A stretch of 64,000 bases of DNA from Bugula neritina (Eukaryota; Bryozoa; Gymnolaemata; Cheilostomatida; Bugulidae): assembly GCA_964035545.1 (NCBI GenBank), contig OZ037767.1:30618128-30682127 (forward strand), written 5' to 3'. The notes below the pieces were generated by a model, which saw only the letters and a list, made by a program, of their open reading frames with translations, was not told the origin of the DNA and made no database searches. Below are positions 1 through 13,230 of the stretch, piece by piece (the stretch's first letter is position 1; each line of letters opens with the position of its first letter). The translations under genes were made by a program, and so were the position numbers.

Positions 1-51
1 TGTTATGCAATTATAGCAAAAAAGAAAGAAGCATGATGAAATTTTTACAAA

Positions 52-57
52 TTTATT
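52..57 (-). terminator. Ferritin poly(A) signal
   Basis: AATAAA on the minus strand, about 180 nt past the ferritin stop codon, in AT-rich 3' flank. It fits the end of a short ferritin 3' UTR. Position and motif are seen; use is inferred. Confidence 0.55.
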
Positions 58-233
58 TTGAAAACCAATAGTCAACTCGGAATAAAAAGATGTGAAATTT
101 GATCAAGAGACATTGTTCAGAGATTGTAACTTATAATGCTGCTAGAGATTAGAAAAGCATTTGAATATGAAAATAAACGTTCACATTGCCAGAGCTAAGT
201 GTGCACATGATATTATGTCATTAGGCAGCCGCT

Positions 234-1519
<1,286 letters not shown>

Positions 1520-1577
1520 GTTGATGGTCTGTTAAAATAGACTAAAATAGTTTAGTGTTTGTAAGTTTTGATAATTG

Positions 1578-1602
1578 CCTGTACGTACACTGACGCAGCA
1601 AG
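1578..1602 (-). promoter_or_regulatory. Iron-responsive element in ferritin 5' UTR
   Basis: Read on the minus strand: lower stem CTTG/CAGG, one unpaired C, five-pair upper stem TGCGT/ACGTA, and the six-base loop CAGTGT. This is the canonical IRE layout (C bulge, 5 bp, CAGUGN). It lies about 60-80 nt before the ATG and roughly 40 nt below a TATA-like element, so it would sit close to the cap, where IRP binding blocks ribosome loading. Structure is read from sequence; function follows from animal ferritin mRNAs. Confidence 0.85.
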
Positions 1603-1641
1603 ACAAAGCAAGGTAATGGTGTATTTTCAGCGGTTTACACA

Positions 1642-1648
1642 TTATATA
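1642..1648 (-). promoter_or_regulatory. TATA-like box of ferritin
   Basis: TATATAA on the minus strand, about 40 nt before the IRE. A start about 30 nt downstream would put the IRE within the first tens of nucleotides of the mRNA. No initiator consensus was checked. Confidence 0.5.
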
Positions 1649-1659
1649 CTGTCAACGTT

Positions 1660-4600
1660 GAAATTAATGCGCGTCTATTTACGACACCTATGAATCTGCT
1701 ATATTCAACAAAAATAGCTTATTTATACATATTTATTTTTATTTACAAGCATAAACAAATTTATTTTAATTTCATCAGTACTTGAGCAATATTTTGGATA
1801 ATATTTTCAATAAGAGAGACAAATAAGCAGCGTCATGCACCCACTGAACTGAAACTATAATGCATGCACCGTTCAAAATAAACATATAATTATAGAGTTG
1901 TCTTTCCGATGTTTATACAATTTGCCTGAATATAAAACATGGAGTAAATAACTCCATAAAAATATGTTTAAACCCTTCAAGAAATTCTAAAGGCCAACAG
2001 TCACCATTATGTTAATGACATAAAAGCAAGCTACATATTTTCGAGAATTCTAATTCACAACTGCACATTCACCAATAAGTAGACATCAATTGCTTTACCA
2101 TTAGCCATGCACTTGTATCATCTGCCCCTTGATCACACTGATCACTCACCTCGTCAGTATTAATACTGACAATAAAAAGACAGAATACTGAACATCTCAG
2201 TATAGTCAGCTCTGTAACAAACAATAGAAGACAAATACATCAAAATACCAACAACTGTGCTTACAGGCATTAACATGGTAATGTAATAGGTGATTAGAAT
2301 GAGTAGATAAGCATATACTATAATATACATATTAATACAATGCAGTAGCTCTAATGGTTTGTGGGTTTTGGCTTTGATATTTCATGGAGGGTGTGTCGCA
2401 GGCATATAAGATCAAACTATTGTATGAAAGTGAGACTTTTGAATAACAACTTTTTCCAATTGTCTACACTGTTGTTAAACAGGGTGCTGTCAAGTTTAGA
2501 GATTTAAAGAAAAAACAACACCTTTAACCGCTGGGGATATGCAAAAATTGTTTCGCAGTTATATATTCATTCAGCCTCATGATTGTATTATATAAGTATT
2601 CGTTATGAATCAATATACAGTGCACTAGCTATACTAATATATTATAGTTGATATTACATATATTGTGTATGTTAGTCATCAACATTAAAAAATACTGGAC
2701 CCACTTGTGTACCAAGTATCTTGAGTCATTTTGCAATGAATTTACAAAATCCAGTAACAAAAACTCAAAGTGCTACAGCAAATCCAGTCGTTAATTTGTA
2801 TACTGTATTACATGTGATGAATGGTTGAAAAATCAGGTGAAAAGTAAACAAAGGTAGCCAACTATTTATTAAATGAACAATTATGGGAAATAGCTGCTTA
2901 AATTTGATAAATATAAAGCTATTGTTACCCAATTTGCTAGTGCTATAGTCAACTGTATGAGGGCTTTAATTATTTGAATGTGATGCACTTTCCTATATGT
3001 ATAAGTTATATTTCTGTAATGAGATATGTAACGAAATTGAGTCACGTACAAATAATGTAATAATATAATCAAGATATTATTATCATGTTGTTAATGATAC
3101 TTGGAGCTGGAGTTTGAACACAACTTTACAGCTGGATATCTTTCCAGGTATCGCGAATGTCAAGTGCTCTGTATACGTGATGATAGGCAGCTTAATTTAC
3201 TTCTCACTTCCAATCAATATTTACTTATTTAAAATATGACCACTTTATAAAGGTTAAAACACTTCAGTAAAATATAAAATGATTACTATTACATAATTAT
3301 ATACTTATTAAATATAAACATTAGCTAGGGATAAGGTAATTTCTGTGCTTAGTCTTAGTGAAGAAATTTTTTCACAATTTGAAATAAACAACTTGCTTTA
3401 TATTATTATATTTACATTTGCCACTAATAGATTTTGTAGTAATAATATAGAAAAAAATGTTGTATATAAATATACGATATGTAATACAGAAGAAACTATA
3501 AACTAATAAATTATGTATATAAATAATATTAGGGTGTAATAAAACTAGAAAATAAATTAACCACTTACATCAGGCTATATAATAATAAACATAAAAGTCA
3601 TTCAAATTCATGCAGTTTACACTTTTTTCAATTTGTATTATGATTCTTTAAAAATATATAATAATATAGCAAATATAAAAATATATTATAGTATGTTGCA
3701 TAACTATACACTATGTAAAAGAAATCCATGAAAATATATTTATCTATATTTTATTTATTGTACATGTTATCATTGAAGGAATATATTACAAAATCATTAC
3801 CCAATATTGGGTTGAGCAGTATAATTTATTATTATTTAATTTATCCAACATATTTTAACTAAGAATTGTACTGCATGCTTACCCATAGTTGAATATGCTG
3901 CTAGCTAGCACAGACATTAAGCACTAAATAACTTACATTATAACATTGACATCTAATGTTCACTATATCACATGTTGAGCTCAAGTGTCTAAGCCTATAT
4001 CTCTATGTATAACCTAGGGTCCACATGTTTAAGGTAGGGGTGTGCATATACTCCCCTTTTAATTGTAAAATGTCTATGTTGACTGACTCACAGTTGTAAA
4101 ATCTACTTGGAGAGTTGAAAAGCTCAAAGTATACACAGAAAACTTTGAAATTAAATAATCAATAATAGGTATTTTAAATAAATGTATATGTAAAAGCTTC
4201 ATCTGTATGTACATTAGTACTATACTATACTACATAAATGCAGTTTAATATATTATTACTATTGTATATTTTATTGTTTTTTTACTTCTGTAATCAGATT
4301 AATCCTTATAGACTTGCTTATCTCAAGCCAATCTTTATTCTGCATAATTCAAAGCTAGTATTTAATATTCCCATACAATGTTATGTTGTTTTATGTAGCA
4401 GAGTTTTATCAGATAAACTCAAAATAGCGCATAGCTAATGGCACATATAGCTGATTCTATGCATTAAACAGGATATGCGGTTACAATAATTATATTAAAA
4501 ATTATTATTTCGCATTGAAAAGCTTATATTGTAAAATAGTACAATAATTATTTTGTTTGATAATAAAATAACTTTAAATATTTTTAATAATAGAATATTT

Positions 4601-5889
4601 TATGTTAAAACTTGTTTTGAGTAAGAATAATGACTATAAATAAATAAAAGTCCTAAAATTTGTAGTTATATAATATAATATACTATTTATATTGTAGTTA
4701 TGTAATATAATATAATATTTACATTGTAGTTTTATATAATGTAATATAATCTATCATGCGTAGCGTATGAAGATTGTATTAATTATACTATATACACGTG
4801 TGCATTATACTAGCAGTATATGCATTATTATGTAACATAATATGTCGAAATGATAGTTATTTACCACCATTTGTCTTGTCTATAGCCTTAGATCATCACG
4901 TTGATTGTGTCACACAGTCAATTTACTGTGAGTTTTTAAAACTCATCATTTAATTTGACAAATCTAATATAAATGTTCCCTCATCAAACCAGTCAAGCAG
5001 ATTATTTCTTATTCAAGATATAACATGATTATTAGGAGTTACGATCTCTTTTGATAAAGAATTGCTATCAGCATTGCAATGTTGTAAAACCATTCCTCCT
5101 ATGCAAACCATTCAATGCTTAGTTAATCTGAGTTTGTTCACAAAAATGAATTATAAATAAAATATATATGAAATAAAATAATGCTTTATTTTATATAATA
5201 TATTCATTCATTTATTCCTTGTTATTGAGCAAATTATATTCAATGTTATCATGCATAGGTCAGAAAATACTATCACTAATTTAGTTGTTGCATAGAATAT
5301 CTTGGTAAATGTTAAATCTTTATGCCACTAGTCTATGCACTGGTACAATACAGTGCTATATATATAATATAAAATATGATTATGCATAATTTTATGATAG
5401 TAGCATTTATATCCTTATTATAAATGTGCCAATCATATTATTAATGCAATCCAGCAATTAGATAAAAATAGTGACATGCATGATCACTTCGAATATTATA
5501 ATCAAAGTCTCTAAGTACTGCTTTATAAGATGGGAGAAGAAAAGATAAAATAGAAAAGGATGATGAATGCTGAGTAATACTGCATTTTATTGCGAACATC
5601 ATGTACAGGTGTGTAGATGGAATGTGTGACACAGGTATGACATACATTGGTGTGCCATGTACTCTTTGGTTCTTATCTCTGGAATTAGAGTAAAGGCATG
5701 CAGTGAACACCTTCAACTGAGGTGTCAAATCTCAATGATGTAATCCTTACTTTGCTGGCCTAATGTTTATAAATAGACTTTCTAAATCTCTCGCGGTATA
5801 CTATTAATATACTTAATTTATAAAAATAAATAAATATAAAACATATATAGAGTAAAAAATTGCATGTTGCAGTATATAATATAATAATT
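1660..5889. other. AT-rich intergenic region, no gene recognised
   Basis: About 4.2 kb of strongly AT-rich sequence between the 5' end of ferritin and the 3' end of the Ras-like gene. Open frames are short and show no family motif or splice context. A minus-strand AATAAA at 5586-5591 may be the poly(A) signal of the Ras-like gene. No transposon termini were found by eye. Confidence 0.6.
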
Positions 5890-8800
5890 TCAGTTGCTTC
5901 CACTACTGGTGCCATTGTTATTTGAGTCTTTATAATGGCTGAGTGTGACCCCAGATTTTCTCTGTCTACGTAATGAAAAGTAGTCCACACTCTTCTTGGG
6001 TGCCACCGGAGGTGCCGCTAAGGTGATACGGCGCTGGGGCTGGCGGGTGTCTTCGGGAGAGTCGAATATGATCTCTTCACCGATGAAGTGGTGAGTATCC
6101 TCGTCAGGAGAGGACGAGGATAGAGAAGTGGCTTCTGTGATCTTCCTAAACGTCACAGGGGAAAGTTTTGTAGTGTCTAAGTCTAAGGTTATTGTAGTCC
6201 TTTTACGGTCTCGATGGCGTGCTGCCTGTATCAATGCTGTTTCGCTGACTTCATATGGGATGGCTATAGGTAGAGTGGAGGACTTAGGTGTATGCTTTAT
6301 TGAGTGCTTTGGTGATCTCAAATTATAAGCTTTATATAAGCTTTCAAATACAGTTTTTACACTGTCGTAGGATTCCCGGGTAGACAACTCAAAGAAGTGT
6401 GTGCACTCGTGAACCTAAAATATAGCAGAAACTTTGAGTATTCAGACAGTAACTCTTCAGAAACAAATTAACAGCCTTTCAAGCAACTGGCTGCAGTAAC
6501 CAAAAAGTTGTAATAGCCCCAGTGTTTTCAACTTTAGAGTTTTGGTTGCAGTTGTTAGTCACTATTCCACTAGCAGTCAATATTTTTAAAACATTCTTTC
6601 AAAGTTACAGCTATATGACCTGTCTGTTGTTTAAAGAAATAATGGATCAGAGCTGAGATATGATTTGCTAATAACTAGAAGTGCACCAGCCTAACATGGT
6701 TCAATACCAATTGTAAACTAATACTAACGTTTAAGTTTGTTTATGCATTTCCGGCAACTATAGTGCAACTGTTTGGGATTGTACGGTTCACCACTGCAAC
6801 TAGAACTGAATTCATTCAGTAATATAAACTAGTTTAATGACAAAGCAAGAAAAAAAAGCAGAATAATTCTGAAATAATTAACTAACCTCTGCAAACACTC
6901 TCCCAGTCTCTTCTGTCACCATTCTCTCATGTTTCATGTCATTCTTGTTGCCAACCAGGGCCACCAGGAAACCGTTTGAACCACCACCACTGGTTACAGA
7001 TTTCTTTCTTTTCTTAGCGTATAAATTTATCAGACATTTGGAGGCTACAACCAAACCAGTTTATCAGATAATTTTAATTTTGTTCTACTGACTGCTACAA
7101 TGGTTAAATTCTTCACAGTATATAACAGTAGTAACATACCTACTAACGCAGAAAGACTAGCTGCGTCTGTTATAGAATATACAAGTATATATGCATCTGC
7201 CCATTTGATCTTTTCTTCCAACTTTTCACTTTCAGCAGTCTGGCAAAAATTCCAAAACTGTTTTAAGAACTCTGTTATGCCACAGAAATAAATTATAACA
7301 TGCTTTATCTTGTTAAAATATCTAAACCAGGGGTGTCCAACCTTTTCAAACCGAGGGCCACAGAAATGAAATATTTCATGGTGAGGGCCGCATTGTAGGC
7401 TTCAGCTTGTGCTGGGGGGCCACAGCATCAGTATTTTTCAAACTACTTTATTCCAAAACTTCATGAATCATTACACAATTAAGTCTCAATAGTTACTGCC
7501 AGCTGCATTTTTGTGTTATTTGTATAAATAAGGCATTTAAAAGGTGGCTTTTCACTTTAATTCATGTGAACATTAAAAAATTATTTTAGCTTTATGCCTT
7601 CGAGGGCCACATAAATGTAGGCTGGGGGCCACATCCGGCCCTAGGGCCGCCTGTTGGACAGCCCTGATCTAAACCATCATTTTATTTTATACATATTATT
7701 TGAATGAGCTATTATATTATATGCTAATAGTATTTTATATTATATTATATATATTGCTATTATACTATTTATCATATATACCATTTTATGGCATCAGTAT
7801 TATAGTATATATTATTAATCTATAATATAATCATGTATATTATTGTACTACGTAATATGTATATACTATGCTAATATAACAAAAAGCATAAGTTTATATA
7901 TAATAGGGCAGCTGCTACTTCAGATCAGACTGTTAATGATATCAACACATTAAAAATACAAGTTTTTCATTCTGATCAACATGTACTTGGCTAATCTATA
8001 CGCAGAGCTTTATTGGGTAACTTAACAGCTGTTATATTATACTCTTTTACTTGCATTTAATATAGCATGCAAAACGATATAGCCTGTGTTACTACCTGCA
8101 GTGCGGCTGTGTCCCACACCTCTACATTCACAGATTCTTCATCAATGTTAGAAACAAAGCTAACCCGACTCTCCATATTAGGGGCATAGTCATGTATGAA
8201 CTTTCTGGTCTTAGCCCTCACTGTCAGAGCTGTAAATATTTATTATACATGAGGCAATATTCACAAAGCATTGTTGCTCCAAAAAAGTTTCATAATTTCT
8301 GTTTATATCTGTTGGAGGTTGACAGACGTTAGTCAACAGAAGATGTAATCTATACCATAGGGTGGGGGGGGGGGGGGGTGTCGTTTCAGCTCTTAGAAAA
8401 CAACATATTTTGGCTAAGCTCATCAGTCTATGTGTCTTGAAGATTCCTTTCTAATGACAGCTTCCTTAAACTCTCTGATAAGATTTCACAAGTTTAACGA
8501 CACTAATAAAATGGTGATAAGAATCTCTGCAATGCGGTAAACCTTTAGGTATAGACCTAAGACTAAGGCAATGCAACACCTTCTTATCACAGCAGGTTGA
8601 ACTACTAATATCTAACAATAACAAGCTCCTTACAGCCAAACAAAGTCTAAGTCTAACTTCTAGACTACAGAACTGAGGGCTATGGCAACTGCAGTGATGA
8701 ACTGAGGGCTATGTCACGGTGTAATGATGCTTATGGTAGGTCAAGGGCTTGCTCTACGTTATCTTACACCATGAATCAATTGCAAGAAAGACTCGAGGGC

Positions 8801-10818
8801 CAATATATTACACTGAAGGGCTTTTGAAATCAATTGTTTTATCTTTATTAGAGTCAACAGAGCTCTTACTTTACATTTCGAAATACAACTTCACAGACAA
8901 TTTAACAGAAAATGAGCTGAATGGTAGACAAAAACAATAAGGATGATAATGATTAAATAAAGTATAATTCCATGTTAAAGTGATAGTCATGTAAATGCAA
9001 TAGCATATATTTTAAATGATCTTAGTCATCTAAAGATAGTTGACATACTAGCTGATATCCCCTAATACTTGTATTGCCACGTTAACTAAATGGGTGTGAA
9101 CATTAAATATTGTAGTATTATATCATTTGTAAAGTTGAATAAACATAATTATATTGTTATAATATAAAACTTTAATTAATAAGTTTTTATCTCTCAAGCC
9201 CCAAGTATTGCTGTTGATTAAATATACAATTCAATTTTATAAGGTTCCATATTTTTTTATGTTCTAGTGCAATGAACTGCAAAATATTGAAATATTGGCT
9301 AGTAACCAAATTTTCTCTGTTAAATACTGACTCCATTTAAAATATTTATAGATGCCATTCTGTAAATATTTACTATTAAAGATTGCCAAGTGATAACAAA
9401 CAATATAAAAATAGCTTATCACAGTACACCAATGAGTTGGTAAGAATATTACAGTAGTAAAGTGGCTGGTTGAAGCTCTCACAAGCTTTATACATGCTCT
9501 AACAGCTCAGTGGTGTCAAGATTCAAATCTCATATCATATATTGTGAGTCTTTTTATGAGAATAGCATAAATTCCTTAAAACAAAACATTTTCAGATTGC
9601 TGATTTACAGCTCAAATAGATATAAATTGTGAGTTAATAATTTACAATGACCGGAGAAGTTTAGTCGTTTTTTAGTTTTAAACATTTAAATTATTGCCAA
9701 ATAAAATTTGATCAATTGAAAGTGTTGAAGCTTTGTTTAATCTCTAACACATCTAGCATAGGGTTAAACTTTTAAAACTTGAATATTTATATCTAAATAT
9801 ATATATAATAATAATGTGTATTTTTATATATAATATATTGGTACATAACACCCAATTATGTGTATTCACTCACCACTTTTCCCAACGCCTGCTGCTCCAA
9901 CTACAACCACCTTAAAGGATTTTTTCTCACTTCGATTAGATACCCTCTTCATTATAGAGTTGGACCTCATCAAGTCCTACAACCAAATGGAGTAAACGTG
10001 AAGCACCAATTGATGGCAGCTATCACTTGCAGTAAGTGTTGATAGTCTGTCATGCCACTAGATGTAAATATTGCTGATAAGGGGTCTGATGAATGCTTCC
10101 TTTCAACACATCATCCAATCATTGCTCTTTTTAGAACCAGCTGTCCTATCAGCTTTGTGCTTTTATTCAAATGTTTGGTCATTATTCATTAACTATCTAT
10201 TTGATTATAGTCATGTTTATTTACAAACTTCCCATCAACGTGAATAAATGCCAGGGAAAGAAAGAAATGTTGATTAATTTGCATAAAACAGATATGATGT
10301 GTCTTTACATAATGCAGCTAATATAGTATGCAATATAAACAATTAGATATTTCATGTAAACTAAGCTATGATGATATAATAGATTCAGCTGTTTGTTTAA
10401 GAAATATCTCTTTCAGTCTACTCATGAGCTCCTCAATTACTTACATAATAGTAATGCTTTCACTAGTGTATAACAATGGTCTATATATTATTGTGATGTG
10501 TGAAATATTAGAGCATTCACTATGCTTAATAGTATAAATTATCTAATATCCAGATATATTTTGATTATTTTGCAGTTGGCTGTGTTTATTACATTTATAA
10601 ATTATTGTTAAATTAATCCCAAAACTAGATGCATGCATCACTCAATCACTAGAGTTCTTAGTTATGCATGGTTCATGTGTCTAGCAAGAATATTTAGTCA
10701 TGTTTGATCTATCAAATATCTTTTTTGTAAAAATGAAATTGCTTTTAAAGAATGTTCTAGAAAGTAGAAATATACTCACATCATTTTTTCCTAAAAAAGA
10801 CTTCCTCCGAATAGACAT
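5890..10818 (-). CDS. Ras-like small GTPase, RERG/RASL12-like, long C-terminal tail (6 exons)
   Basis: Exons on the minus strand: 10780-10818, 9874-9976, 8096-8229, 7140-7239, 6887-7044 and 5890-6414; phases agree and give 352 aa. The G domain has P-loop GAAGVGKS (residues 40-47), WDTAALQ where Ras has DTAGQE (87-92), GNKND (157-161) and ELSTRES where Ras has a SAK-type motif. KSALTVR and DYAPNMES resemble the Ras/RERG switch I region. Ras Gly12 is Ala (also so in RERG), Gly60 is Ala and Gln61 is Leu; RASL12 is likewise altered there (DTADLD). The last 160 residues are Ser/Thr/Arg-rich without domain and end SGSN, so no CAAX lipidation site is seen. Weak intrinsic GTP hydrolysis is inferred. 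The exact orthologue (RERG, RASL12 or another RASL) is unresolved. Confidence 0.87.
7328..7666. mobile_element. hAT-type MITE in Ras-like intron 3
   Basis: 339-bp element with terminal inverted repeats (CAGGGGTGTCCAAC at the left, CAGGGCTGTCCAAC read inward from the right) and a perfect 8-bp target duplication ATCTAAAC at 7320-7327 and 7667-7674. Eight-base duplications and CAGGG ends are hAT hallmarks. No coding capacity, so mobilised in trans. The interior is rich in GAGGGCCACA-like motifs near both ends. Confidence 0.9.
8364..8378. repeat. Poly-G run in Ras-like intron 2
   Basis: Fifteen consecutive G in an otherwise AT-rich intron. Similar G runs occur near 36966, and C runs near 27951, 34163 and 61664; all are length-unstable simple sequence. 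Confidence 0.9.
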
Positions 10819-13230
10819 TATAGGCTAAAGCAAGACAAAGGACAGGATCAGGGAAGGCAGGCTATGTCTTCTTCACTTCACACTGAGTGGACTTTAAACC
10901 ATTCTAACAAAAAGCATGTACAATATTATATTGTTTATAAAATTATTGTTGGCAAAGTGTTTGGGCCTTGAAAACAGTCATATGCAGTAGGAAAAGGTTA
11001 ACAATATAATATAACTAGTAAGGTAAACACTCTGCTTTGGGATAGATAACAGTTGATTAAAGTCAAGTGCTAAACACAAGTAAATCTAAACTTATATAAC
11101 ATGTCAACATCAAATGATATCCCAAGTTAATTTAGGCATACATCAGTTTAAATGTATATGTATATATAAGATCTAGCTAGAAGTACACTAACATGAAATA
11201 CCAGCTAGTTGAATAAAGTTGACCTAAGTTTAATTTATACGAAAGCTTTAAGCTCTAGTTATGAAGCTTCCTGCTGGTTTTTTTTACGAAAATTTTCAAC
11301 AAACTGCACAACAGCTGTACAAAAATTTAATTGAAATAAAGAATTTGACTATATAATTACAAGCGTAATAGCAGCTGTTCACTTTACCTACTTACCAGTA
11401 TTGGTATAGTTTTACAAGAATAACCAGCCACCTGTGGTGAAGCCTTGATGGACCTTAACTGAACACTCTTATCAATACAGTACAACACAATGATGTGAAT
11501 GAATGGTGGATATGAGAGACTTTGGGCACTGTCCTGAGTAAAATCCTTTAGTGTAGTGACCACTACCAAATACCACCTGGCTACACAACCTTGAGTGTAT
11601 CAATTGCATGCTAAAGAGCAATTTTTAAGGCCCCATTGAATACGTATCAATTATATATTTAGTAACAAAGTGACTGAAGTTGGTGGAAACCGCATAAGAG
11701 ATTGACCTATATAGCAAAAAACTGGGCAACACGTGATTTGACTTCAGAAATTCACTTATAAGTAGTTAACTTTCACGTAGTTTTGGTTTTATCAGATTTA
11801 ATTGACAATTCTACTTGAACATTACTTTAAAGTTAGAATGCTTTTTTATGTTTTCAGTGATTACCATCAGCATATTATTTTCTAAATTGCTGTATGACAT
11901 TGGAAAAATCAATGCAGATAACATCTGAAATTAGCCATGAGTTTAGTAGGCTATATATCAATTCTACATTATTGAATTGCTAGTAAACTGTAACTTTATA
12001 TTCGTTGTGCATCTCACTGGCCTATATAATACATAGCTGTGCCTAAACCCTAATACACGCCATAGAAGCAGGTAATGCTTGAGGAACGCTTTTTTATCAC
12101 TCATTTTGCTTCATCTAATGTGAAGGCCTCACTGGCTAGCAGGTTAAATTATTTTAGACACAAACCAAGTATTTCTACACACAATGTATTACTACACTAA
12201 GTAAGACAAAGTACACAACCAGAATGGATTTCCTACAAGTCATGATCAACTTTGTAGAATTTGATAATTATGGGAAGACAAATACCATACAATGTGCAGT
12301 AGTGCCGAGTTCAAATAGATCATTGCGGAACCTGTGTATATTTCTAGGGCATGGAGTTGGAGCCCCCCCTCCCCACTCGTATTGGTACATGAGTAGCATT
12401 CTGGTATCATGCTGCACATGTATTAAATACTTCATTACTTGATACTAGTTGATATTTATATTATATTATATTATGTAAGAAGAGCATAAAACATGCAATA
12501 CAGTGCTTAAAACAATTGAATAATAAAAATAAATTATTACATTTAAATTAGCAAAACATAAGACAAAGCAAAATTACATTGAAATTTAAACTCAGTTTAA
12601 AATACCGTTGAACAATCATCTTAGACATAAAATCATGTATATGCAGCAAGAAACAGTGTATGTACATAGTAATTCTAAAAGCTAAGATCAGCGCTGAAAA
12701 CATCATATAAAAATAGTGACATCTGATTACGGCAGAGAAAAGTCAAAGTAATAACTTGGATTAAATATACAGAAATACACATGAATAGATAACACCCTGA
12801 ATCAGTATTCACTGTAGACACTAACACTATGCTATAAATACTCATCTTAATGGAGAGGGCACAAGAAGAAGGGAAGAAAACTCCTAAATTAGGAGAGAAT
12901 GTTTCTTAAATATTTTAAATCAATGAATAATAATTTTAGTTGTTTAAAGTTGAACTATTTGAAGTAACTAAGCAGCCTGGCAGAATATCAAATGGAGAGT
13001 GTGAAGTCACTTTGGAGATGATTATATAACCTGAGTACATTAAGATATTAAGACAGCACAAATAAAGAATTAGAATCATTACACAATAACACACAGCACC
13101 TACAACTGTCTTACATTTCACTTTCAACAATTGCACAAAATACACTGCAAGAGCTTTTTAAGAATTGGGAAATATTAGCCTATACTGTACAAAGAAACAT
13201 AGAGTTCGTGTAAGCTCAATGCTGATTGGC
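10819..13230. other. Intergenic region between Ras-like gene and NRDP1
   Basis: About 2.4 kb containing the 5' flank of the Ras-like gene and the 3' flank of NRDP1. AT-rich; only short open frames without family resemblance. No RNA gene or repeat array recognised. Confidence 0.55.

Noticed and set aside
12224-12442. 72-codon plus-strand frame between the Ras-like gene and NRDP1
   Set aside because: No family motif, no splice or promoter context, AT-rich surroundings.
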